A DNA stretch of 64,000 bases from Alteromonas sp. RKMC-009 (GTDB lineage: Bacteria; Pseudomonadota; Gammaproteobacteria; Enterobacterales; Alteromonadaceae). The stretch is from assembly GCF_003584565.2 (NCBI RefSeq), contig NZ_CP031010.1, forward strand, positions 4,402,001 to 4,466,000, in the 5' to 3' direction. A model generated the notes under the pieces. The model made no database searches, was not told where the DNA came from, and was given only the letters and a program-made list of their open reading frames with translations. Position 1 is the stretch's first letter, and the number at the start of each line of letters is the position of its first letter. Below, piece after piece: positions 47,182 through 56,335 of this stretch. Both the position numbers and the translations under genes were made by a program.

Positions 47182-48252
47182 TTATTTGTAGTGTCGCTTG
47201 TACCAGAACCAGATCCCTGAACCGGTAAAAAAAGCAGGCAACAGAGCAACAAAGAACCATAAGAACTGAACCACAGGGCCGGCAAAATCGCCGGTATGGA
47301 ACTTATATTTGAAATTCCAGACCTGCGTGGCGACGTTTGCCGAAGAAGCATCGTAGCGTCCGGTTTCCTGCCCCGTCACGGGATGAGCCCATACCCAGCT
47401 GTAAGCATGGGACTCGCCGGGATTTTGCATTCTGAAACCAATATGTTCACCGGCTTTCAGAGGGAAATAGATGCGGAATAACCGGGCATCAGGGAATATT
47501 GTTGTTGCACGGTCATAAGCGATATCGATGGCGGCAGGCAATAACGATTCAGACGCCGTAAGCCGCGCGGGTACGGGCCGGGTTTCCACCTCTGAAAAAG
47601 TGATGGTTTCGACGACCTGCTGCGTTGGCTTTTTCCAGTTGAAGGCCATGCCGGTAAACGCAATTAAGAGCAGTGGTACTAATAAGTAGACACCCAGCAC
47701 CGTATGAAGCTGATACATCAGGATACGTAATTTTGCGCGGCGTTTGATAACCAGCCGCTTTAACCTGTTTTTCGGTTTCACCCACAGGTAAAAACCCAGT
47801 AATAGCTCGAAGATAAGTACCAGTGCGCTTATCGAGACCCAGTTACGTAACGGCTTGCCCTTCTCTCCGTCCTCATACAATAGCCAGCGATGCAAAGCCA
47901 TCGTGAAGCCGTAGATAGTGGTGTTGTAGTCATACCGGTACACAACGTCACCGGTATAAGGATTGACACTGACATGCTCATCGTTCGCCAGCTTTCCCTG
48001 CCAGGCAAGCTGTGGATCCGTTTCCGGCATCAACATGGCAAAGGGCTGCCCGGTTTCCCTTTCAACGGCAGACATCAGGCGTGAAAGAGGAAGTACTTCA
48101 TCCTGTGATGACACCTGCCATTTATCAGGTTGTGAAAGAATCTGGATATCTTTGGCGTAAACCAGCAGCGCTCCGGTCACACTCAGACAGGTAATAAACA
48201 GTCCTGAAATCAGCGCCAGCACAAGGTGTAGTCTTCTAAGCCAAAGTTTCAA
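47182..48252 (-). CDS. PepSY-domain membrane protein (siderophore reductase-like)
   Basis: This protein has the PepSY-associated TM layout: a first helix (LVLALISGLFITCLSVTGALLVY), a periplasmic PepSY part (VNPYTGDVVYRYDYNTTIYGF followed by MALHRWLLYEDGEKGKPL) and three further helices, ending in GSGIWFWYKRHYK. Such proteins are often encoded next to ferric-siderophore receptors and some reduce Fe(III). I prefer a TTG start at 48252, giving LKLWLRRLHLVLALISG, the usual family start; the open frame reaches a GTG at 48357 without a good ribosome site. So the start is uncertain. The receptor gene follows 110 bases downstream. Confidence 0.82.
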   Translation of the reverse strand: MKLWLRRLHLVLALISGLFITCLSVTGALLVYAKDIQILSQPDKWQVSSQDEVLPLSRLMSAVERETGQPFAMLMPETDPQLAWQGKLANDEHVSVNPYTGDVVYRYDYNTTIYGFTMALHRWLLYEDGEKGKPLRNWVSISALVLIFELLLGFYLWVKPKNRLKRLVIKRRAKLRILMYQLHTVLGVYLLVPLLLIAFTGMAFNWKKPTQQVVETITFSEVETRPVPARLTASESLLPAAIDIAYDRATTIFPDARLFRIYFPLKAGEHIGFRMQNPGESHAYSWVWAHPVTGQETGRYDASSANVATQVWNFKYKFHTGDFAGPVVQFLWFFVALLPAFFTGSGIWFWYKRHYK

Positions 48253-48368
48253 ATGAGCAATCCCGGGTGTCCGTTCAACGGTGAAGTTCCGGTGCCGGCT
48301 ATTTCTTCCGGCACGGTAAGCCGGCAATACTAACAGGAAAAACCCTTCCCGGAACACTCTCTTTCAGG

Positions 48369-49253
48369 CTACAACCTGAAAGCTTCCCGGATCCATCCGT
48401 GCACGGGGCTGTGGTGGGTGCGCCCGTGCCATACAAGATACTTGGCAAAACCGGGCACATCCACTGGTAGCGGCAGCACTTTGAGATCCGGTACCTGACG
48501 GGCAATTCTGGCAGGAACCACGGCAAAAAGATCGCTGGTCCTGACCATATCCAGAAGTACAAAGAAGCCGGGAACCGACAGTACAACGTTGCGGGAAAGT
48601 CCAAGTTCACGCAGTTTTTCATCCGTGATACCGGAAAACGCACCACCGTTGTACGACACGATGGCATGACCGGCCTGACAAAAGGTCGTCACGTCCGGTG
48701 CTGCTTCTGCAAGCGGATGTGCTTGTCTCATCACCCACACGTAGTGTTCTTCAAAAAGCAGGCGGGATTTCAAATCCAGCGGCGTGGTTTCAGGTGTCAC
48801 CAGGGCTAAATCTAATTCTCCGCGCTCCATCTTTTCTGCCAGCGTGGATTCATTTAACCAGTGACAGGCAATTTTCAGTTCAGGCGCCAGCTCTCTGAAG
48901 CGCGGTAGCAAAGGCGTTATCACGGTGTTCAACGAGTAATCCGTCACCGCTACGTTCAATGTCATTGACACCTTTTGGGGATCAAAATCATCCGGTTGCA
49001 GTGCGGTATCCAGTTCGTCCAGGATACGTCGTACAGGACCGGCTAACGCCTGCGCCCTGACCGTGGGAACGATGCCTCTCTGGCTGCGGACAAAAAGCGG
49101 GTCATTCAGGTTCTGACGCAAACGGTTCAGCATGCCACTGACTGCCGGCTGACTCACCGACAAGGCCTCTGCGGCCCGCGACACGTTCTGTTCTTCCATC
49201 AGGGTGAGAAACACCTTGAGCAGATTCAAATCGATATTTTTAAGCCCTGACAT
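48369..49253 (-). CDS. LysR-family transcriptional regulator
   Basis: The 294-residue regulator has an N-terminal winged helix (NLLKVFLTLMEEQNVSRAA, then LSVSQPAVSGMLNRLRQ), followed by a LysR substrate-binding domain. The HTH is NodD/LeuO-like by pattern (ELxxFLTLxxEQNVSRAAEALxxSQPAVS). It lies upstream of the PepSY-TonB pair on the same strand and could be transcribed with it, but its regulon is unknown. The frame also overlaps the SRPBCC gene's end region by no bases (27-base gap). Confidence 0.93.
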   Translation of the reverse strand: MSGLKNIDLNLLKVFLTLMEEQNVSRAAEALSVSQPAVSGMLNRLRQNLNDPLFVRSQRGIVPTVRAQALAGPVRRILDELDTALQPDDFDPQKVSMTLNVAVTDYSLNTVITPLLPRFRELAPELKIACHWLNESTLAEKMERGELDLALVTPETTPLDLKSRLLFEEHYVWVMRQAHPLAEAAPDVTTFCQAGHAIVSYNGGAFSGITDEKLRELGLSRNVVLSVPGFFVLLDMVRTSDLFAVVPARIARQVPDLKVLPLPVDVPGFAKYLVWHGRTHHSPVHGWIREAFRL

Positions 49254-49280
49254 GCAGAATCCGTTTATCTGTAGTTAACA

Positions 49281-49781
49281 TTACTGGCGGGCAGCAGACA
49301 CCAGCCCGTCCAGCCATTCCTGATGACCATTGATCATAGGATTAGGTTTGGCAACCGCCAGCGCTTTGGCGGGCTCACCAACCTGAGTTTCCTGCGTCAG
49401 AATGCGCAGTCTGTCACCGGGTAATTCTTCAATTAGCCAGGCATGATGTACATCCAGCCTGTCTTCACCTTCTCCGCTCCAGCCGTGCCATGCTATACGA
49501 CCGGGCTGTTCATTCTCCGGAGCCTGATATTCCACCACTTCACATTCAACGGGAAAACCGAAGGTTTCGAAGTAAAAGGTATCGCCGGCTTTGAGCGTCT
49601 CACTGTTGCTGTTATGAATTACCGGATTGGCAGAATTGGCATAGTACTGTGGCCAGTATGAAGGCTGCGCCAGCAGGGACCACACTTTGTGAATATCCAG
49701 TGCCTTAACGATTACCTCATTGGAACAAAAATTATCGGTATACCCCGGCAGATATTGCTGTGGCCATTTGATTGCGTGCAT
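49281..49781 (-). CDS. SRPBCC-fold protein
   Basis: The 166-residue product fits the START/SRPBCC (polyketide cyclase-like) fold: an N-terminal strand VIVKALDIHKVWSLLAQPSYWP, a central GDTFYFETFGFPVECEVVEYQ beta region, WHGWSGEGEDRLDVHHAW and a long C-terminal helix ending WLDGLVSAARQ. Members bind hydrophobic ligands, and some are enzymes. The function is unknown. It lies between the LysR gene and ssb on the same strand and may be controlled by that LysR, but that is a guess. Confidence 0.85.
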   Translation of the reverse strand: MHAIKWPQQYLPGYTDNFCSNEVIVKALDIHKVWSLLAQPSYWPQYYANSANPVIHNSNSETLKAGDTFYFETFGFPVECEVVEYQAPENEQPGRIAWHGWSGEGEDRLDVHHAWLIEELPGDRLRILTQETQVGEPAKALAVAKPNPMINGHQEWLDGLVSAARQ

Positions 49782-49904
49782 AAAAACTCCTGAAATAGTA
49801 AGTCGTCAGTTGACGTACTACATCATTGAGCTTAGCCAGATATAAATCCAATCGCCATTTACCATTACAGCTATCAGATATAATTATAACTGGAATTTTC
49901 CGGT

Positions 49905-49939
49905 GAACAAAAACAACAAACCCTGCAAAAAGCAGGGTT
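49905..49939 (-). terminator. ssb terminator
   Basis: On the minus strand AACCCTGC - TTTTT - GCAGGGTT is followed by TGTTGTTTTTGTT, about 45 bases past the ssb stop. It is a strong rho-independent terminator. Confidence 0.85.
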
Positions 49940-49985
49940 CGTGAGTATGAAGAGTTTTGCGTTCTTTATCAGAACGATGACTTTC

Positions 49986-50564
49986 CTAGAACGGAATATC
50001 GTCATCAAAGTCAAAATCAGGCTCGGCCATAGGCGGCTTGTTACCACCTTGCTGGTTTCCACCCTGATTGCCGCCGCCGTAGCCGCCACCCTGATTGTTA
50101 CCCTGTGGACGTTGCTGATAACCGCCGCCCTGGTTGTTGCTGTAACCACCCTGGTTGCCGCCCTGATTTCCACCTTGTGGACGTTGCTGGTAGCCACCGC
50201 CACCTTGTCCGCCCTGACCACCACCTTCGCGGCCGCCCAGCATTTGCATCTGGTCGACAATGATTTCTGTGGTGTAGCGATCCTGGCCTTGTTGATCCTG
50301 CCATTTACGGGTTTGCAGTTTACCTTCCACGTAAATTTGTGAGCCTTTCTTCAGGTACTCACCAGCAATTTCTGCCAGTCGACGGTACATGGTTAACCGA
50401 TGCCACTCTGTACGCTCCTGCATCTGACCTTGCTGATCCTTCCAGCTTTCACTGGTCGCCAGACTCAGGTTTGCCACGGCGTTTCCATTTGGCATGTAAC
50501 GTACTTCAGGATCGTTCCCGAGGTTTCCTACCAAAATGACTTTGTTGACGCCTCTCGTTGCCAT
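49986..50564 (-). CDS. ssb: Ssb, single-stranded DNA-binding protein
   Basis: Ssb coats single-stranded DNA in replication, repair and recombination. The 192-residue protein starts [20 protein letters not shown], has the OB fold to about residue 112, then a Gly/Gln/Asn-rich linker with two copies of a [10 protein letters not shown](G/N)NQGG unit, and ends with the conserved acidic tip DFDDDIPF that binds partner proteins. Length and N-terminus match gammaproteobacterial Ssb. No uvrA lies next to it, whereas in many relatives uvrA is divergent from ssb. Confidence 0.97.
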   Translation of the reverse strand: MATRGVNKVILVGNLGNDPEVRYMPNGNAVANLSLATSESWKDQQGQMQERTEWHRLTMYRRLAEIAGEYLKKGSQIYVEGKLQTRKWQDQQGQDRYTTEIIVDQMQMLGGREGGGQGGQGGGGYQQRPQGGNQGGNQGGYSNNQGGGYQQRPQGNNQGGGYGGGNQGGNQQGGNKPPMAEPDFDFDDDIPF

Positions 50565-51046
50565 CGATGTCTCCTGTTAACTCTGTCTTTGTCTGTGACT
50601 TATGAATTCACAGCCACCCGCCCCGCACGCTTTTTGCGGATTTCTGGCGGATTTAACGTTGCTGCTCAACGTTGTTCCCTGCCCGTGCAGTCGCTGTAAA
50701 TTTTGTGATAGTGGGCCAGTATACCTGATTTTTTTCTCTGGCTAAGGGAATATTTTCGTTAAATAAAAGCTGAGGCAGTCAGTTAATTGTCGCACAAGGT
50801 TTTTTCCGGATTTATACACCCGCAGCCCCAACCTGTTTCTATGCTGAGTCAAAATTTATCACACGCGGAGATGCTGTCGAGCTGTACTGACGGTCCGTTT
50901 TGTTTACCTGACCGGACAGATGTCCGCGAATTAAGTTATTAACATCTAAAGTTAATAATTTTCGCTTTAATGTAATCGTTTTCTCTCCAATAACGGGTAT
51001 TTTACAGGCAAAAATGGCTTTTTTAGAAAAATTTCACAAGATCTAT

Positions 51047-51060
51047 GGTAAACGTTTACC
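51047..51060. promoter_or_regulatory. GalR/LacI-type operator, upstream copy
   Basis: The perfect palindrome GGTAAACGTTTACC lies about 140 bases before the receptor start. It resembles GalR-family operators (GTGNAANCGNTTNCAC and its relatives with central CG). Confidence 0.65.
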
Positions 51061-51172
51061 CATTCATGTTATAAAGTTGTTATTGTGAAATGACAGCAGT
51101 CTGTGCCCTACAGTGTCTCGCCTGATTTATCACAGTACCTACGTGCTCCAACGCATTATTAGGACACGATGA

Positions 51173-51184
51173 GTAAACGTTTAC
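51173..51184. promoter_or_regulatory. GalR/LacI-type operator, downstream copy
   Basis: The perfect palindrome GTAAACGTTTAC ends 14 bases before the receptor start codon, and its centre is 125 bases from that of the first copy. A repressor bound at both could loop the DNA. It lies very close to the ribosome site. Confidence 0.65.
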
Positions 51185-51198
51185 CCTGAGAGTTACGT

Positions 51199-53838
51199 AT
51201 GAATAATAAATTTAAATTAAGCCTGACTGCAGCGGCACTCGCACAATGCCTTACGCTGACTACTGCTGTTGCACAGGAAAACACTGACACAAATACAGCC
51301 GTTCCTGCAGACGAAACCGAAGTTATTACGGTTCGTGGTTTCGGAAGCACGCTGACAAAATCCCTTCAGCACAAAAAACTTGCTGATTCGACGGTAGAAA
51401 TTATTTCTACTGACGATCTGGGACAACTTCCTGACGTTACTATTACCGATGCACTGGCCCGTTTACCCGGGATCGCCGCTGATCGTGACCGCGGTAATGC
51501 CAGCATCATCTCTATTCGTGGTTTGGGCCCGCGCCTGAACCTGGCAACCATGAACGGTCGTGAAATCGTTAGCGGCGAGCCAAGCCGCAGCGTGCGTTAC
51601 GAGCAGTTCCCTGCCGAATTAATCAGCTCTGTAGAAGTATTCAAAAGCCCGATGGCGAACCAGACAGAAGGGGGTATCTCGGGTCTGGTGAACATGAACT
51701 TCGTTGAGCCACTGTCGAAAGACGAGCGTCAACTGACCATCTCAGGCCATCTGATGGACTACCCGCTAGCCGACGACATTCCTACTGCAGATGCACAGGG
51801 CAAGCGCGGCAGTTTCAGCATTGTTGAACCTGTGTCTGACACCCTGGGTTTCGCTTTTGGTATTGCCTATCAGGATCAGCCTTCCGTTCAACGTGAAACC
51901 ACCTCTTATTCCTACAACAAAGTTGCCGCAGAACAAGGCGACGTGAATGACAATGGTATTACTGAAGCCGCTCCCTGGGGTGGTAAGTCAGGCACTAAAG
52001 GCGGAAACACTGAGCGTGTAGGCACCATGGGTGTTGTACAGTGGATCCCCACTGACTCTCTGGAAGTGAAATATAACCTGTTCTATTCAAAATTTGATAT
52101 TGAAGAGCGTGAAGACCAGTTATGGTTTGATGGTTGGGGTAACTGGGCAAACGGCAGCGTATGGAACTACCAGAACTCTGCTACCACACCGGAAGTCATC
52201 ACTAAAGCAGACGGTACCGAGCAACTGGTTGCCGGTGGCATGCTGTGGGGCGCACATTCGGTCAATAACGCTACATGGTTCCAGGAAAATGAGCTTATCA
52301 GTACAGGTCTGAATCTGGACTGGCAAGGTGACGTGTGGACAGTGAATGCCGATATCGGTTTCTCAACAGCATCAATTACTTCACGTTGGGTAAACCTGAC
52401 GTCTGACTATACAGGCCCCACGCCTGTTGATATTGGCTGGGATGTTACCGGCGACAGTCTGGCCATCACCTCCGATGTAGATATCAGCAACCCTGACTAC
52501 TACACCTTAAATGGTATGACGGTAGATAAAGATCGTGAGCTTGAAGATGACATGCTGACGATCAAACTGGACTTCTCCCGTTATATTGACTGGGGCCATG
52601 CGACGAAGTTCAGCTACGGCGTACGCTGGTCAGATCGGGAAAAAGACAACAGTGTAATCAGCTGGTGGCAAGGTGTCACCGGAACGGCTGACTCAGGCTA
52701 CGCCAGCAGCTATGCATTAGGTGGCGGTCTGGTCTCCCCTGACATTTATACTATCAACGACTGGCAAGGCACAGTCGATCAGGCCTTCGGTGGCATTGAC
52801 GACCGTAGTAATCACGAGCCCACAAACGACGATTTATTTGCCAGCTGGAACCTGCAGGAAACCAATAAAGCCGCTTACTTCATGTTTAACCTCGAAGGCG
52901 AAATGTTTGGTGTGCCTTATACGGGTAACGCAGGTGTACGCTACGTACATACGAGTTCTACATCGGCGGGTGTTCAGCAAAATGAAGAAGGCTTTGCTCC
53001 GGTATCGGTAGATCACAGTTATACTGAAATCCTGCCATCTCTGAACCTGCGGGTGAGTATCACCGAAGATTCGCAAATCCGTGTGGGCCTTGCCCGTACC
53101 ATGTCCCGTCCGCCATTGATTGAAATGCGTACCGGCTTCCAGTTAAACACGCAGTCTGAAGTGAAAACAGCTTCAGGCGGTAATCCTTCACTGGACCCCT
53201 TCGTGGCTGACCAGATTGACTTAGGCTACGAGCATTTCTTCTCTGAAGATACGGCTTTCACATTCTCAGTGTTCTTCAAAGATCTGAAGACCCATGTGGG
53301 CACATCGACTGATGTACTGACACTGGATGGCGTGGACTATCAGTTCAGCGGCCCGGTAAATGGCGACGGTGGTCAAATCCGCGGTTTCGAAGTGATGTAT
53401 CAGCAGGCATTCTCAATGCTGCCGTCTCCTTTCGATGGCCTGGGTATTTATACCAACTACAGCTTCACCGACAGCAACGTGACAGAATTTACCCCTGCGG
53501 AAAATCCGTTACCAATGGGCGGTTTATCTGAACACGTGGGCAGCCTGACATTGTGGTATTACAAAGCCGGTGTTGATGCGAAAGTATCGTACAACTACCG
53601 CAGTGAATATACCCGTGTAGGCAGCTGGGAACCCACTGAAATCTACACCATTGACGACGAAGCGACCGTTGATGCCAGCATTTCCTATGAAGTGACAGAA
53701 AACTTCAAGCTGATGCTGCAAGGTCAGAACCTGACAAATCAGGTTTCACACACATACTTCGATAACGATCCAAGTCGTGTGGGTAGCTATGTCGAGTGGG
53801 GCCGTCGCTACTTAGTCGGCTTCCAGTACTCAATGTAA
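51199..53838 (+). CDS. TonB-dependent receptor (carbohydrate-type)
   Basis: This 879-residue outer-membrane receptor has a signal peptide (LSLTAAALAQCLTLTTAVAQ), a TonB box-like stretch (EVITVRGFGSTL) and a plug domain (LPDVTITDALARLPGIAADR, SIISIRGLGPRLNLATMNGRE, then VFKSPMANQTEGGISG). The barrel ends in YLVGFQYSM. The plug pattern with LPGI and NGRE is that of the oligosaccharide-type TonB receptors of Alteromonadales and Xanthomonadales. It precedes a GH2 lipoprotein, galE and another glycosidase and is preceded by paired operators, so it likely imports an oligosaccharide. The substrate is unproven. Confidence 0.9.
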   Translation: MNNKFKLSLTAAALAQCLTLTTAVAQENTDTNTAVPADETEVITVRGFGSTLTKSLQHKKLADSTVEIISTDDLGQLPDVTITDALARLPGIAADRDRGNASIISIRGLGPRLNLATMNGREIVSGEPSRSVRYEQFPAELISSVEVFKSPMANQTEGGISGLVNMNFVEPLSKDERQLTISGHLMDYPLADDIPTADAQGKRGSFSIVEPVSDTLGFAFGIAYQDQPSVQRETTSYSYNKVAAEQGDVNDNGITEAAPWGGKSGTKGGNTERVGTMGVVQWIPTDSLEVKYNLFYSKFDIEEREDQLWFDGWGNWANGSVWNYQNSATTPEVITKADGTEQLVAGGMLWGAHSVNNATWFQENELISTGLNLDWQGDVWTVNADIGFSTASITSRWVNLTSDYTGPTPVDIGWDVTGDSLAITSDVDISNPDYYTLNGMTVDKDRELEDDMLTIKLDFSRYIDWGHATKFSYGVRWSDREKDNSVISWWQGVTGTADSGYASSYALGGGLVSPDIYTINDWQGTVDQAFGGIDDRSNHEPTNDDLFASWNLQETNKAAYFMFNLEGEMFGVPYTGNAGVRYVHTSSTSAGVQQNEEGFAPVSVDHSYTEILPSLNLRVSITEDSQIRVGLARTMSRPPLIEMRTGFQLNTQSEVKTASGGNPSLDPFVADQIDLGYEHFFSEDTAFTFSVFFKDLKTHVGTSTDVLTLDGVDYQFSGPVNGDGGQIRGFEVMYQQAFSMLPSPFDGLGIYTNYSFTDSNVTEFTPAENPLPMGGLSEHVGSLTLWYYKAGVDAKVSYNYRSEYTRVGSWEPTEIYTIDDEATVDASISYEVTENFKLMLQGQNLTNQVSHTYFDNDPSRVGSYVEWGRRYLVGFQYSM

Positions 53839-53848
53839 GGTAAAAACT

Positions 53849-53876
53849 CGCCGGACCGTCTCAAAGGGGTCCGGCG
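53849..53876 (+). terminator. hairpin after the carbohydrate receptor gene
   Basis: CGCCGGACC and GGTCCGGCG form a 9-bp stem with a 10-base loop and a weak T-rich tail (ACATTTCCTTTTCC). It may partly end transcription, giving more receptor than enzyme mRNA, or stabilise the upstream message. The next gene starts 65 bases further. Confidence 0.55.
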
Positions 53877-53940
53877 ACATTTCCTTTTCCATCTTTCACA
53901 CAAATCCGTATACCTAACCACCCGTCAGAGGCTAATTAAC

Positions 53941-56316
53941 GTGATCAACGCTATTCGTCTTACCTGTATTTTAGGGGGGTTGTGGACGCTCACAGCCTGC
54001 CAACCTGCTGAACAACCTGAGTCATCATCTTCAACGGCTGTGCTGCCGATTACTGAAAAGCAGCAACCTGTAAGCCAGACTATTGGTTTTAACAAAGCCT
54101 GGCAGTTTAAAAAATCAAAAGATGACGTATTACCCGAAGACATTAAAGGTGACTGGGAAAATGTGAGTCTGCCTCACACACCTCAACTTGAACCTGAGGT
54201 GGTCAACGATCAATGGCAGGGCACGGCGTGGTACCAGAAGTCTTTCACCATGCCGGAGGACTGGACTGACAAAGAAGTCCTCATTCGCTTTGAAGCAGCC
54301 ATGAACAGTGCACAAATTTGGCTGAACAACGAAAAAGTGGGAGAACATCTTGGTGGCTATTTGCCTTTTACCCTTGATTTGACCCCATTTTTAACACGCG
54401 GTGAAAACCTGCTCCGGGTAAAACTGGATAACCGCGATAACCCGGTTACCGGTCCTAAACCGCTTAACCTGCTGGACTTCAATACATACGGCGGCCTTTA
54501 CCGCGATGTTAACCTGCTGGTGAAAGACAAGTTGATGATTACCGATGAAATGCTGGCACAGGAAGTGGCTGGCGGCGGCGTATTTGTCACCTATCCAAAG
54601 GTAAGCGAAGGCGAAGCACTGGTAAACGTTAAGACACAAATTGCGAATCACTATAATGAAGCAAAGTCTTTCCGGCTCACTCAGTCTTTATCTTTCAATG
54701 GTAAAACACTGGCTACAGAAACAGAGAGTTACCAGTTATCCGCCGGCAGTGATAAGCACTTTGAGCAGACGCTCAGCGTTAACGCGCCTGCACTGTGGTC
54801 ACCGGACTCGCCAAGCTTATATACCTTAACGACAACCCTTTCCCGTGAAGGGCAAGTAACAGAAACCCAAACCCGTAAAATCGGCATCAGGGAATTTGCC
54901 TTTAACGATAAGCATGAGTTACTGATTAACGGCAAAAAAACTTTCCTCCGTGGCGTTAACCGGCACCAGGAATACCCGTTTACGGGCTACGCAACTTCTG
55001 CACAGGCTGACTACCGCGATGCGGTGAAAATTAAGTCAGCCGGTTTCGACTATGTCAGGTTATCCCATTACCCTCACTCACAGGCCTTCATGGAAGCAGC
55101 CGACGAGCTTGGACTGGTACTTTTAGACGCGGTGCTGGGCTGGCAGTACTACAACAGCGATCCTGCGTTTGAGGCGCACATTGTGCAGTCTTGCGAAGAT
55201 TTAATCCGCCGGGACCGTAATTACGCCAGTGTTATCGCCTGGGAATGTTCGCTGAATGAATCGGACATGCCGGACGCATTCATTGCCACCTTGTCAGACA
55301 CTGTGCATCAGCACTTTCCCGGGGCTTTCTCCGCAGGCTGGGAATATGGTTATGATATTTTTGTTCAGGCCCGCCAGCACCGGTTACAGCATTATGAAAC
55401 ACCCAGGCAACCGTATATCGTGTCGGAATACGGCGACTGGGAATACTATGCGCAAAACGCCGGGTTAAACCAGGACTCCTGGCAGAACCTGAAAGAAGAC
55501 GAACGGACCAGCCGGCAGTTACTGAACAGCGGAGAACAACGTTTGCTGCAGCAAGCATTAAACCTGCAGGAAGCCCATAACGACAACTTTACTGTGCCCG
55601 CGTTTGCCGACGGATACTGGGTCATGTTCGACTACAACCGGGGTTACTCTGACGACATAGAATCCTCGGGCATCATGAGTATCTACCGCCAGCCTAAGTA
55701 CAGCTATTACTTTTACCGTAGCCAGCGGGACGCCGACCAGCTGGACGCCCGGTACGACAGTGGCCCGATGGTTTATATCGCCAGTGACTGGCAACCTGAC
55801 TCAAGTACACAGGTACGCGTATTTTCTAACGCTCAGGAAGTCGCGTTGTACCTGAACGACGAGTTAGTAGCAAAACAACAGCCGGACAATAATCCGCTCA
55901 CAGCGCACCTGGCTCACCCGCCATTCACTTTTGATGTTAGTCAGTTTGAAGCCGGCACCCTGCGCGCAGAAGCCATCATCGATAATGCCGTCGTTGCGGA
56001 TCACAGTGTCACAACCGCATTAAACGCGACTGGCATCAGGTTAAACATCGACGAGTCAGGCGTTGCGCCGGCAACCGGAGTGAATGACAAGGTGTTTATT
56101 TATGCGCAACTCGTGGACGATAAGGGTAATCCCGTATTTGCAAATAACATCACCCTGTCAGCAACGGTTGAAGGCGACATCAGACTGCTCAACCAAAGCC
56201 CTGTTGTTACAGCAAGGGGCGAAGGTGCGTTATTACTGGAAATCCGAGATACGCTTAAAGGCGCTACAGTCACGGTTTCAGGTAAAAATCTGAAGCCGGC
56301 AACGCTGACTTTCTAA
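53941..56316 (+). CDS. GH2-family glycoside hydrolase lipoprotein
   Basis: The 791-residue product has a lipoprotein signal (TLTAC, Cys20), so it is anchored in a membrane, possibly the outer one. It has the GH2 domain order: an N-terminal jelly-roll (WYQKSFTMPEDWTDKEVLIRF and NSAQIWLNNEKVGEHLGGY), an Ig-like domain, a TIM barrel with LINGKKTFLRGVNRHQEYPF, and then C-terminal DUF4982-like (PDSSTQVRVFSNAQEVALYLN) and Ig-like domains. The acid/base is Glu440 (WECSLNESDM) and the nucleophile is Glu496 (IVSEYGDW). Most GH2 enzymes are beta-galactosidases, beta-mannosidases or beta-glucuronidases. The galE neighbour favours a beta-galactosidase. It starts at a GTG. Confidence 0.88.
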   Translation: MINAIRLTCILGGLWTLTACQPAEQPESSSSTAVLPITEKQQPVSQTIGFNKAWQFKKSKDDVLPEDIKGDWENVSLPHTPQLEPEVVNDQWQGTAWYQKSFTMPEDWTDKEVLIRFEAAMNSAQIWLNNEKVGEHLGGYLPFTLDLTPFLTRGENLLRVKLDNRDNPVTGPKPLNLLDFNTYGGLYRDVNLLVKDKLMITDEMLAQEVAGGGVFVTYPKVSEGEALVNVKTQIANHYNEAKSFRLTQSLSFNGKTLATETESYQLSAGSDKHFEQTLSVNAPALWSPDSPSLYTLTTTLSREGQVTETQTRKIGIREFAFNDKHELLINGKKTFLRGVNRHQEYPFTGYATSAQADYRDAVKIKSAGFDYVRLSHYPHSQAFMEAADELGLVLLDAVLGWQYYNSDPAFEAHIVQSCEDLIRRDRNYASVIAWECSLNESDMPDAFIATLSDTVHQHFPGAFSAGWEYGYDIFVQARQHRLQHYETPRQPYIVSEYGDWEYYAQNAGLNQDSWQNLKEDERTSRQLLNSGEQRLLQQALNLQEAHNDNFTVPAFADGYWVMFDYNRGYSDDIESSGIMSIYRQPKYSYYFYRSQRDADQLDARYDSGPMVYIASDWQPDSSTQVRVFSNAQEVALYLNDELVAKQQPDNNPLTAHLAHPPFTFDVSQFEAGTLRAEAIIDNAVVADHSVTTALNATGIRLNIDESGVAPATGVNDKVFIYAQLVDDKGNPVFANNITLSATVEGDIRLLNQSPVVTARGEGALLLEIRDTLKGATVTVSGKNLKPATLTF

Positions 56317-56335
56317 CAGAACAGGACTCTACAGA

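Larger units (their letters stand above)
50565..51198. promoter_or_regulatory. 634-base gap between ssb and the TonB receptor
   Basis: The gap holds promoters for ssb (minus) and the receptor (plus), and two GTAAACGTTTAC palindromes (listed separately). I see no gene in it and no clear SOS box. The last third is A/T-rich, the first third is unremarkable. Confidence 0.6.
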
